64,000 nt of DNA from Narthecium ossifragum (Eukaryota; Streptophyta; Magnoliopsida; Dioscoreales; Nartheciaceae): assembly GCA_963920575.1 (NCBI GenBank), contig OY986965.1, forward strand, positions 8,077,134 to 8,141,133, given 5' to 3'. A program made the position numbers and the translations under genes. Shown here piece by piece: positions 33,801-45,246 of this stretch. The notes beneath the pieces are model-generated. The model was given only the letters and a program-made list of their open reading frames with translations. It did not search any database and had not been told where the DNA came from. How positions within the stretch are numbered: the first letter of the stretch is position 1; each line of letters opens with the position of its first letter.

Positions 33801-36437
33801 GGAAAAATAAACATCGCTTTTGATGAATAGCAAATGATCCGCTAAAAATTTGCCTCACGAGTACTCCTATGGTGACAATATGCTTCTCAACAAATTATTT
33901 GTTAGAAGAAAATACTGAAACAACAGCAAACCGATATGCTTACATATTTGTTTTGGCATGATGTCTGTCATGCTTAAAACGCCAAGGTTCATAGGGATAT
34001 ATCAGAGGCAAAAAGGCTAGAGTTCCAACTATATCCTCCACCAACTTATTCCTTGAGAACGATCTGTGAGCACAATCATGACCTATAACAAAAAACTTAA
34101 AAAGGAGAACATTAATCAAGAATGGGTAAAACATTTAACCAGTCGGATCCAGAAATGACATAACAGGTCAAAGACTTGGTGGGAAAAATGAGTAAGGCAA
34201 GCCAACCCCAGTTGCTGCTGTGCCAGTCCATGCCCAGGCTAAAGGAATTAGATACCACGGAGCTTTTGAAATCAATACAATGCCCAACGCGTAAGAAGTA
34301 ACAGATACCAGAACCGATTTCCAAGATTTGACATCATCAATTTCAAATACCTACAAAAAAATACTCTAGATTTTAGGTTAGGAAACATTGATCGAGCAAG
34401 TCACATTCTAACAATAACCTCTTTAGGCAGGGTATCCATCACGTCTTTCATTGTGATATTATCTGGAAGAGGTTCTCCAATTTGAGTAAAGCCATATCTT
34501 TCACACAGCTGCTTTCTTTCTTCTCCTTTATCAAGCAAGGTTGGTGAAATGGGCAGTACAGCAGCTTGCAAAACTTGCTTTGTTCTCGTGTAATACAGAG
34601 ACTGGTGAGACTTGGCAACTCTTTGTTGAAAGCATTTCCAGTTTTCAGTATAGATTCCTGCCAAGGAATAAGACTCACTAACAAACTAAATGAATCGCTT
34701 TGTGTTGGTTACGGTCATCCCACTGGCGTTATTTAAATGTCGAGATAAATCAGAGGAAAAGAAAAGGAGCAAAATATTATACTTGGTGCTAACACCATAG
34801 CTAAACTTTGACTCACATCATAACTACTTCATCAAAAGTTACACCACACAACCTTTTAGTTCCAAGACTTCCAAAGGACAAGTTCAATGTTGGGTACTTG
34901 CAGCAAAAGTTATACAAAACAAGCTTTTATCCACAAAAACTCCAAGGACCTGCAGGTGCTAAGTACTTATGTTACTAACATAGGCAGATAAGCCTCAGTA
35001 CTACTAGCGATCGATTAATATCGGGTTGATGGTTGCTGAGTGATTGATTTCCATGTCTCTTCTTCTCTCTTCTTCCTTTTTCTGTCTTCTTTACCTCTAC
35101 TTTTCTCACTTCCTCTCTTCTCTCTTCCTCCCTCAGACTCAATTCTGCATCAACAAAGAGAGAAGCAAAAACTAGTGGGGAGGTTCTCTGCTATGGGGTG
35201 GGTATGGGGATGGGTGCTAGTGAGAAATAACCATAGGAGGGGGAGAGTAGTAACATTAGTAGACTGAAGGAGCAAAAGGATGAACGAGGGGAACGAAGAT
35301 AAGACAAGTGGTGATTGGTCCCAAAAAAAAAGTTATAGAAGGAGGAAGGGGATAGCCAATATAAGTGAAGACTAATAAGAGATTGCTAGTAGGTGGCAGA
35401 GGGACCAAAGTCATTCAAAGTCGATTGGTTTAAGAGGGAAAGTTCCCCTCCAAATAAACATAACAGCCTAGGTTTTCTTGCTGCCTAACTAGCTACAATG
35501 TTAAGTGGCAAGCCCATCTCTTGACCAGTGCTCCCCAGACCAAATATTTAAACTGTACTTGATGAAGGATCTTTCAAGCCAAGCACCAGCCTCATGAATC
35601 CTTTGTCCCATTAATCACCCCTCCTAGCACATTCTGCTCCAAAGCCAAGCCACATCTTTACAGAAAGCCGAAACTTTGGTAGAGGCTTGACAAAGATTTT
35701 GTTGTATCAAGCAAAACCAAACTCATTTAAGCTGTACATGTCCTCAAGATATCTGTAAAGGTAATTATGATTAATCTCGAGCATGCAAATGTTGTTTCCG
35801 ATGGTGTGATTCCTAAACAGTCAGCAAGTGCATTACTATTCCATAGTTGTACTTGAAAGGTAAGTTTCTTGGTTATATTTGAAAGAGTAATTTTATGTAA
35901 TGGAACTCTTCTGTCAAATCTCAAATAACAGAGAATATATTCTATATCGATTTGAATAAATAAATTATGAATTGCGAAAAGGACCAAGCTTATCTCATTC
36001 ATTATTCCTCATGTTGAAATGCAATATGCAAAACAAAAGAAAACCCACCAAAGAGGTCTTGCTCCGAAATACAACAGTAACTCGCTTGCTTTGTTTAGGG
36101 AAAAAAGCTCTTCCAAAACCTAAATGGAGAGGCTGCAGTATTCGTCCAACAGTCCAGCAAAATCTTTGACTATCTAACAAGTTCTTTTCATGATTGGGGT
36201 TAACTCGAACCCCATCAAAATAGCAGGGTCTTAAGACAGGCATTTACATTCATCCAAGTCCCGAATATTTCATCTGCAAAGAAACACAAACGGAAATCGA
36301 AACATACCAGAAGAACTCTTCAGCCTATTGCTGCGAGCTGTCCAAAATCCACAAGGTGGCTGTAATCCAAAATCCAAGCGACGCGCAATAAGGACAACAT
36401 CCATCTGAGGAAGTAGTACACCAGCATAAAACGACAT
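30841..36437 (-). CDS. FAD6: Omega-6 fatty acid desaturase, plastid (FAD6)
   Basis: Inserts the omega-6 double bond into 16:1 and 18:1 acyl chains of plastid glycerolipids, in the envelope membrane, with ferredoxin as donor. Nine exons join in phase: 36308-36437, 34419-34657, 34207-34350, 33944-34095, 33517-33639, 33228-33405, 32924-33042, 31119-31233, 30841-31002, giving 453 residues against about 450 in the family. The three His boxes are intact: HDCAH (177-181), HDRHH (213-217) and HIPHH (373-377). Hydrophobic segments lie around exon 3 ([17 protein letters not shown]) and exon 6. Exons 2-9 are firm. Exon 1, encoding the transit peptide, is chosen because its donor (G|GTATGT) and phase match exon 2. 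Alternatives are another Met in the same exon, an upstream GTGAGT donor near 36450, or a leader exon near 36070-36245. Confidence 0.93.
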
Positions 36438-36439
36438 TG

Positions 36440-37440
36440 TACTCACTCACCGAGTACTGGACGACGGATCCCGCGAGGCCGCGAGCCATATGCTAATTGA
36501 GTATCCGAGCAGAGTCCAGCTCCCTAAGGCGGCTCTCCGGAGTCCTCTCCGCTGCCGTTCTCCGTCTTATTTATGGCCGCCGCGCGCGCCCCTCACGAGG
36601 TTCGCATTCGCATGGGTAGTTGCCTGCTTTTTAATATGGGCAACGCGTTTGAGTTGACGGATAACGGAGAGTTCGGTATGTGGCCACAAGTTTTCGTCCG
36701 AAAAGGCCGATCTGTATACTCTCTTTTTCCTTTTCAGTTTGTTATCTGGCCTTTTCGCTTATCTAATAACAAAAAAAAAGTCTTATGATGGACCTCACCC
36801 AGCCCGCCCCGGCCTTGGAACGGCTCGAGCCCATCACCAATTAGATTAGAAGCATATTTGGTCATGTTTATTTCACGAGATATGATAATCTACCTTATAA
36901 GATTCGGTGACAATTACTGGATCTGTCTTTGTTGTCATCCTTTGTCCTAGGTGGAGTCTTAGATGGCATCCTACGTGGATGCCCTGGTGGTTGGTTAGGG
37001 AGCAGTGGGTGGATGGGACCCGATTAGGTGGTTAGAGCAGTGGGTGGGTAGTGGTATATATAATCTCCTGAAAGAATATATTTCAGAAATATTTTTATAA
37101 GAAATGACGTGAGTGGTTAAACTTTTTTATCATATTTGTTAAGACAAAAGATAATTTGAGATAAGATTTAAAGAAATATTTAAACTTTTCTATTTTTAAA
37201 ATCAATGGATCTTATCACATAAATTACATATCCCACCTGCCCTGGGATTATTTTATCTCATATACATGGGATATGGAGTCCCAATGGAATTATTTATCTC
37301 ATGCCTAACATCACACCAAATATGGGATAAAGTGAGATCCACATATTAATAATGCTATGCTACCTATAATAATATGAAACAAACCAGCACTTGAATAGTA
37401 TTTTAGACAAGAGATTGATGTGTAGGAAAATTTAGCAAGG
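36440..37440. other. FAD6 upstream region and gene-free DNA
   Basis: The first 150 bp are GC-rich, include an in-frame-looking ATG at 36491 (minus) followed by a strong GTGAGT donor, and probably hold the FAD6 leader. The rest is AT-rich without recognised genes. Confidence 0.35.
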
Positions 37441-37449
37441 CTCAAAAAG

Positions 37450-38035
37450 AGAGTAATTTTTTTATTTTTTGGAGAGACGAGCCCGAAGGCTAGAATTACA
37501 ACTTATAGGAGCCTATTCATAAGCTCAAAACCATCAAGTGTAGACCACATAAAAGAGGCATCCATCATACGACAAAATGTGCAACACTATCGGCCCTAGC
37601 ATTACAAGATCTCGCAATGTGAATGAATAAAAGAGACTCAAAATTAAGTGCCTCGGACCACATCTCTTTGGCTATTCCCTCCAATTCTCGAAGCTATGGC
37701 CTCGAACCATTCAGCACCTAGACAACATTTAATGAATCTGACTCCGCAACGAGACACACAACTCCTCTAACCGATGTCTCTTTCAAGGCAAAAAGGATCA
37801 CCGTCGTCTCTCCCTGAAGCACTGTCCCAATTGCCCATCCCACTACCCATTGCGGCGACCCATAAGCCGCGCAAGCGACTACACCAACAGCCAACACGCT
37901 AGACCCGAGATCAACGAAGGCATCTGCTTGCATCACCTGAACACTGATCCTCTGTTCGACCCGAGTCTTCGCTTGTGGCCTCTTGCCTCTTATGAAGTTG
38001 CTTCTTAGCCAAGCTGATAATTTTGCACGCCACTA
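37450..38035 (-). mobile_element. 5'-truncated LINE fragment (RNase H)
   Basis: The minus-strand segment 37936-37718 encodes an RNase H-like stretch (DLGSSVLAVGVVA.., VLQGETTVILFALKE) as in plant LINE C-termini. It is followed by a 3' region with the GAGCCCGAAGGCT tag at 37486 and an A-rich end (T-rich at 37450-37475 on plus). Stops and truncation make it inactive. Confidence 0.65.
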
Positions 38036-38279
38036 GAATTCTTGTTTTACATATATTATGATAATGAGATGGAAAGATTTACTCCTAAATGAGTTGGAGA
38101 TCAACCATTTAGAGTTTTTTTTTGGAGAATGGTTAATAGGGGCTGAAAAAAAATATGATACGACATAGAGTCTATGTTAACCTTTCTTAAGTCGTTTACT
38201 ACCTTCCTCTATCCAAAAGACCAAAATGCCCCTACTATATACCTATATCTAACCCCCCCTCCCCCCGCCACCCACCCCC

Positions 38280-38765
38280 ACGGTCGCCGATCCCGGGCTC
38301 GCCGTCGCCGTCAATCCCCGGCGCCCCTGTCGTCGTCATCGTCGCCATCGATCCCGGGTTCCTACGTCGCCAATCCAGGCTTCCCCTGTGCTCTCCGTCG
38401 CTGATCCAGGCTTCCCCTATGCTCCCCGTCGCCGATCCAAGCTTCCTCGGTGCTCCCAGGTCATTGATCCATGCTTCCCCGCTCGTCCCCGTTGCCAATC
38501 CAGGCTTGCTCAGTGCTCCCCGTCGCCAATCTAGGCTTGCTCGGTGCTCCCTGTCCCTGATCCAGGCTTTCCTGGTCTTCCCCGTTATCGTGCTCCCTGT
38601 ACCGCCGCCGATCCGGGCTCCCCCGCCGCCAATTCGGGCTCCCCGCCACCGATCCAGGCTCCCTTGCCCCCCCCCCCCCAATCGATCCGGGCTCCCCCGA
38701 CGCCGATCCGAGCTTCCCGTCACCGATCCAGGCTCCCCTGACGCCGATCCGAGCTTCCCCGATCG
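38280..38765 (-). repeat. GC-rich 31-32-bp minisatellite, second locus
   Basis: About fifteen units of the type TCGCCGATCCAGGCTTCCCC with a GTGCTCCCCG-like tail, period 31-32 bp and becoming irregular after 38580. This is the reverse complement of the unit upstream of the APS reductase gene (22870-23050). Repeat-derived frames on both strands are not genes. Confidence 0.85.
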
Positions 38766-38904
38766 TCCCCGTGGGGGCGGGTATTTTGAACATTAAAAAA
38801 ATACATCTAATCATAACCATGTGTGAGAGCTGGAAAAGCCCAAAGGAAAATGTATCTGAACCTACATCTAGATATTTCCTATCCAGGTGACTAAACGCCA
38901 ATTA

Positions 38905-39040
38905 TCCGGTTTTTTTTTTTTGAGTAATTGAGCCCAAAAGAATAAAACAGAAAAAAACAGAGAAAATCAACCAAGATCTCGGAGCAAAGACCAATCTAGC
39001 CAGGCTGTCCGCCTGGTTCACAAGGCAAATAGATCTCTGG
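38905..39040 (-). mobile_element. Short LINE 3' end
   Basis: A T-run at 38911-38921 is followed by GAGCCCAAAAGAATAAAACA and a strip (CTAGCCAGGCTGTCCGCCTG) resembling the end of the RNase H region on the minus strand. A very short 5'-truncated copy of the LINE family at 37450 and 48290. Confidence 0.45.
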
Positions 39041-39453
39041 ACAACAGCTCAGGAGCCATTTGTATCGAAACAGTAGACGTAATATGTTGCAGTATGCGAC
39101 GTCTTTGCTTGTGTGGCAATTAGAAACTTGGGACAATATTGCAATATAGAGACCCATATAATAGCTGCCATATTCTAATTGGATATAAGAGCAAACTTTA
39201 TGTACTTGCCACTATAAAGAATCAACAGAACTTTACAAAGTAAATGGCCGATCAAATTGGCACCTAGTTGAGAGTGCATCCAAACCAAAACCCGTGGGCT
39301 GAAACATGTTATCTACACTCCTTCCATTTCAGCAGGAAGCATTCAGAGATGTAAAATACAATCAGTTGTCCAAAACAATGGCAGAAAGATAACATTAAAA
39401 AACTTTGCATGCTGAATTTGTGGAATAATTTCAATGAGTCAAAACATTTTCAG

Positions 39454-40684
39454 TCAGATCTGTGCAGGTGAATCTTCAGTTTGAATCAAGGAATGCAACA
39501 AAGTCTTCAGGTCATCTATATCGTTTTGAAGGACATTATTCTCTGAACCGCAACATCGCAACTCAACTTCTAGCACTGCATATATACGAAGAAAAGTACT
39601 TTAGAAAGAGTACGGTTATCATGATAAGGTTTAGGCAAGAGACAAAGCTCATTAGTTTTTTGATGAACAAATTAGAAACGACGCGAGTTTACCATTCAAC
39701 AAAGTTGGGGGGGAGGAGGAAAGGTAGAACTCAGGATCAGATATGTAAGCAAATAGCAACAGCAAGCTTTATACGTTAGCAAACACGTCCACTAGTTGGG
39801 CTAGGAATTCTAGACTGCAGGTGTAGTCTATGTGTAGAACTATGATTCTCCCTAAAATGGCATGAAGCTTTTAATATTTCAGGAGGTGAAGAAAGACAGA
39901 TGTTAAGAAAAGGGTTTAATTAGCAAGGTCATCATTCGGTCAGCTGATCACTCTTTTCTACCCTGGAAAGAGTCGACTACAAAGGCAACAAAAGAGTAGG
40001 CAACATTTTCATAGAAACAGAAGCAATAGTCCACAACTAGAAATCAAACTAGCATGAACTTCTGAAAAAAAATAATATCTATAAGAACTATAACGGGATG
40101 ACTAAATAGAAAATAACATAACTTCCTCTGACATGAAACACAAAGATTACAGCCAAATGTTATTAACAGTTGCAAAGGTTTCATAATAAACTAAATAAAT
40201 CCCTACTAGATATCTACTGAAGTCGTGATCTCTTGATTTTTGTTCTCTTAGAAAAATATTTTACACTGATGACTTAATAATGTCAATTGCAGAATAGGTA
40301 CTTTGGGTTTTTGTTCTCTTAGAAAATAATATTAAGCTGATGACTTAAAAATGTCAATTGCAGAATAGGTACTCTGACAGACAGAAAAAGACAAAAAGCT
40401 TTCTATTTCAAGCAGCAAGAATATATGAAAAGTTAAAGACCATAGAGGAAAAAGAACCCAGATGGCTAGATCAACAAAAAATCAAAGCAGTTTTGATTTT
40501 ACAAGCACCTCTAGCATGAAAAGTAAGATCAACAAAAATTTATGGGACTGTTAATTTTACAACTATCTCTAACATGAACAAAAGAACCAAATAAATTCAG
40601 ATATAGGTCCAGGAAGCATAATAGTAACAGTGAGAGGAAACGAAGTTTACAGTTCCGAAGAAGCAGGTTGGGGAGGGAGGGAGG

Positions 40685-40723
<39 letters not shown>

Positions 40724-43700
40724 GTAACATCACCGGAACTAGAACTCTGTATTTCATTGATGAGTTCTTCAATATATTCCTTTGTAGAATTTCGTAGGGC
40801 ACTAATCTTCAAATTCAGATTACACTCTTCACTTTCTAGTACTTCTTTCTCTAGCAACAACAATCTTAGCTCCTCATTTTCCCCTTTTCTGATGTCCATC
40901 TGAAAATGACTGCATAGCGTAACAAACTTCTCCCTGTATGAAGAAAACAGTTCAGCTACCATCCCTGATTGCTGCTTACGGCAAATCATACTATTTCATA
41001 ACCTACATATTAATAATAAAGAACATGCTCTATACTGGCTTACCGTGCCAGCAGCATGCTCTCTTATGAATGCATGAACTTATTAACAATGTTTTCAGGA
41101 TATTTCCAAGGAAACAATCTTTGTTTCCATGAACTTATCTATTGTAGTAACTACCAAAACCAAAGGGTGTTTTAGAAATATTAAAAAGTTCGATCCGAGA
41201 CCAAAATGTCAAAACAATGGTAAAGAAAATTCTTTTATGAAGCATCCATAACAAAGAGTTGACTAATCTTATAATCCAGGTAAGATCATATATTTCCTAG
41301 TTATACCACCTTTCATGTTTGTGCGACAAGATATACAACTTCCACTAGGTTGTCAAGCTACCAAAATACCACTGCTCAACTAACACAACAAATTGACAAC
41401 ATTATTCCTAGGCTCTTAACAGACTCCATCAACAATTGGATAAGCTCAAATTTGTAGACATGACATGTTAATCACTGTAAATTGCAATTTAAAGGAACTT
41501 GAAGAAAGGTATGTTCATCATGTTTTCTAAAATAAAAGGCAGAAATTTGAAACATGGAAATTCTAGTTTGTACCTTTTCTCCGATATTCGTTTTGTAATT
41601 TCCTCCAAATCTGTCTTCAATGACCTCAACTCCTTGTCCATTAGTTCCACTCTTTTCCTTCCAATAACTGCGACAAAGAATTTGAGTTGCAGTTCATCAA
41701 ATGAATAGCATACGCTTCATAAAAGCGTAGCACAGAACTCTAACCATAACACCAATATACCCACTGACAACAACATTTACTGCTTCAACTCATATTGATT
41801 CTTGCTCTGAGCTTCAAAAGCTATAATATGAACATAGACTTTATTGACGTTCTTTTTTGGTGTCTTCATTTAATATCTGCGTTAAATTAGGAGAAAATCT
41901 ATAGCCTAGCTAGGGGTATAATTCTGGTTCTTTCAATCCCATAATAAAGATTTATGACAATACGCATAAGATCTACATCTGGGGTCGGAAAGAGAACTAT
42001 TCACTATCATTTGCAACTTGAGATAGTAGATGGAAGTAACAAATGCAAGAGACTAGTGAGCAGTGGCGGTTCAACGCAAAAGGAATGAAAAGAGAATAGT
42101 TATGCCTTTCAAAAACAGTCATAGGTTATTGCTAAAATACAGTTAAGAGACCAAGTGATATTTCCTAAATAGATTGCACAATAAAAGGCATAACTTACTC
42201 GATTTACTGAAAGGTGGTATTTTTTTATGGTGGTAGAAATCACTCACCGATAACGCACTTTAGAATAGAGGTATGTGACATAGGAAGTGTCACCATTTTG
42301 ATGGACAGAGCCAAGATTTCAATGCCGGGCAGGTCATAGCATGCTGGGCCAAAGCTATAATGGTTAACAGTCTGCATTTCAGTCTGTTTTAAATGCGTTC
42401 ATTGGAGACCCACCACAACTTATTATGTTCTTCTATGCTGATTGGTGCATACCTGTGCTGGTAAAAAGCTGGCATGCTACACTGTCCATAGCCTGTGTTC
42501 GTATTCAAAGCCCTTTCTGGTGGGTTTTGCCCAAAACCCATGAAAACTTTTTCTGTTTTTTATTTTACTTACCTAAATGGAAGCTTTTTTTTACCCAACG
42601 AAATCAGTATCAGGTTCACCTGACAACCACGACCTCTTTTCCTTTCCTCCAGTCCTATCCTCTAGAAGAGGAGGGCAATGACTCTCATCCGTTACCTCGC
42701 CACGTTTCCTCTCCTCTCCCACACTAATTCCAACAATGCCTATGCCTCCTCTCCTCCACAAGACATCCTCTCCTACCTCTCAATTGCACTGACTCCCACT
42801 GCCCCCATGCCATCAGCACGAAGTGTATGCCGAGTCGCAGCACAGATTGTGCTAACGACGTACCATACCTGACAAATGCAGGTACGATATAAGATTCCTT
42901 TGAATCAAAATCTAGCATCTCAGATCACCTTAGGTCAATTGAATCTAGTTATGCTGCAACAAACCATGAGCATCTAAAATCATTATACATCAAATATTAA
43001 TTTGAAGAGAATAAGAAAACACAATAATGAAATCAAATGATTGGCTGTGGCTGTTAATGCAAAAGCTCCTAGATCATAGCAGACTAATACCAGCTACATG
43101 GACAAAACCACTGAGCTCAAAGTCACTGATTGAGACCATCTTTGCCAAGTCAGCTTCTCGTGAAAGGTAATCTTTTTCAATCTCAGTGCATTTTACAATC
43201 TCTGATTCTATTTCTCTTGTTCTCTGAATGCTTTCCTCAATTTCTTCATTGACCTACTGATAAAATATGAAACAATAAATAATTAAAGGCAAAAAATTTC
43301 TCCAATTGGACATTTCAAGGAAACCTAGGAGATCAGTTATATCTTCCTAATTCTCTTAATGTCACAAATTCACATCACAAGCATTAATTGGACGTTCAAT
43401 ACTCTTCAAAATATCCTACAATAAAATATGACAACTTGCCAAATTCATTAAAGAGAAATGACAAAATTGTCCTGATGAAAGGTAAGTTGCACAGGTGAGC
43501 TTCCTAGGGTGATTATGTCAGGGGACGTTTGGTAGACTTATCAAGCAAGGCATTCCATTAGATAAAATTCTTTAAGTTTCATGTTAGTATATATTGGGAG
43601 CTTAAAGGTGAACTGCAATGATTCTTTTTGTCCTACTGAACTCTTAGATTCACACTCTTTATGCTACTAATCCGGATCTTCCGATAAATTTGATAAAAAC

Positions 43701-44353
43701 TTTCAAACAAAGGTTCAAAACACAATCTAGCGATTATGTAGGTTCTACTGCTCTTTATGCATTTCTAAACACGCTGGAATGAGGCTCTGGCCAGGCCTTG
43801 ATTACCAGAGTGTGGAGACGTCAAGAAACAGAGCATGTGTTAGATTTCTCGCCCCATTTGGAGATAGAGGGAGTGGAAAAGTAATCAGTGATTAAAACAA
43901 ACACGCAAGACCTTGGTAGAATCTTAGTTTTAAATGGTGCATACCTAGTCTGCAACAATAGATACTTTCAAACTAAGAGGAGTCATCTCTAATGTCCATA
44001 GGAACAGCATAATCATTAAGAACTCCAAACAAAGCATGTTGCTTGATACGTGACACTTCAAAGCTCTTTAAAGCATGAAAGCAAGGTATTAAAAGTGAAG
44101 TTTATTCTATCCACCCAAAAAAAAAAGAGGGAAAAAACCCACCAAGAATCTGGCAAAAAGCTCTTTAACACGCATCAAACATCCCATAGCAACAAAGAGA
44201 CCTAACTTTCTAAAGCAATTGAGAGCGAGCAGAGCGGTAAAAGAGCACTTGGTGATCGATGACATTGAAAGAAGGAAGAGATGCGGGAATCACCTGGTCG
44301 AGCATATCTTTGAGGGATGATATCTGGCAGAGGATGGCTCCAGAGTCCTCCAT
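39454..44353 (-). CDS. Small coiled-coil protein, unknown function
   Basis: Five exons join in phase: 44294-44353, 43091-43253, 41574-41667, 40734-40933, 39454-39575, giving 212 residues. Almost the whole protein is predicted coiled coil, with Glu/Lys/Leu heptads (EEIEESIQRTREIESEIVKC, VELMDKELRSLKTDLEE, ENEELRLLLLEKEVLESEE, NDIDDLKTLLHSL). The N-terminus MEDSGAILCQISSLKDMLDQ is the kind seen in a conserved, uncharacterised plant family that I recall but cannot name. No enzymatic motif, signal peptide or membrane segment. The last exon was picked by phase; reading through the exon 4 donor instead would run into a GA microsatellite and stop at 40597. Introns contain repeats. Function not assigned. 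Confidence 0.75.
40237..40376. repeat. Tandem duplication, about 70 bp x 2
   Basis: Two units of TTTTTGTTCTCTTAGAAAA.. to ..CAATTGCAGAATAGGTACT lie in the last intron of the coiled-coil gene. Confidence 0.85.
40675..40722. repeat. (GGGA)n(GA)n microsatellite just past an exon donor
   Basis: The run begins 12 bp inside the intron after exon 4 of the coiled-coil gene, near the donor at 40733-40732. Confidence 0.85.
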
Positions 44354-44370
44354 CCCCAAACCCCAACGCC

Positions 44371-44390
44371 CCCCCCCCCCCCCCCCCCCG
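44371..44390. repeat. Poly-C tract, 20 bp, upstream of the coiled-coil gene start
   Basis: A pure C run (G on the coding strand) lies about 20 bp upstream of the start codon, probably in the 5' leader. Such runs are prone to length change and sequencing error. Confidence 0.8.
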
Positions 44391-45246
44391 CCTCCCTCCT
44401 CCTTCCTCCGCGACAATGGCGAAGGAAGCAAGAAAGCAAGAGAGATGACGAGGTATCTCCGTATCAACTGGAATGGACACGTGCTTTGCATGTGACGTGA
44501 CACTTGATCGGTATACATCTAAGATAATTTACATATATTTAATTAATAAATGTCTATCAATTGATTGATTTAATCAATTGATAGGATTACTGATGAATTA
44601 GATGACGTGATCGGACATCTAAATCATCAAACACCTTGATTTTTTTCTTCTATTAGTCACCATAATTTACATATTCTAATTAATTAATTTCTCTGAAAAC
44701 GAATGCTACAATCTGGAATGAGATTGAAGAAATGTGAGCCTAGGCATATGTTTGCAAAATGGCAAGGTTTAGCATATATCTTTCTTGGCATGTTTTTGAT
44801 TGGCCAAAAGGATATTAATTTTTCACTTGTCTAGATATCACGTATGTACAATTACTTAAATTTTAATCACACTAAATCCTTATTTAAAACGAAGTGCATG
44901 AATGTAAACTATTTGACGAGATATATTCAGATTTTTCTAAAAAAAATAAAATAGAAACATCTCTTAGCGAGAAATTATTCATATGAAGTTTGGCACCAGC
45001 CGACACGCTCCACTAACTCAAACGACACATAAGTCTTTTGTTAATCCACATCATATAACTTGCCACATCAACTACCTTAGCTTAGTGCGGGTAAAATACC
45101 CATAGAGGGATGCAACAACAAATCCCTCGCGCAAATGATTTTGTACAATTAAGAAACTTTATGAACAATTAGTAGGGAACTATTTTTGAATTAGCCCTCA
45201 GCAGACCATCAATTTGCTACCAGATTAAGACACTTGTAGACGGATC

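Noticed and set aside
34401..34684. Separate small genes suggested by short frames beginning at 34664 or 34684
   Set aside because: The DNA is exon 2 of FAD6; the apparent Met starts are in intron or out of frame.
38235..38901. Gly-rich frames of 146-162 residues on the minus strand
   Set aside because: They are translations of the 31-32-bp minisatellite; since the unit is not a multiple of three, several frames stay open.
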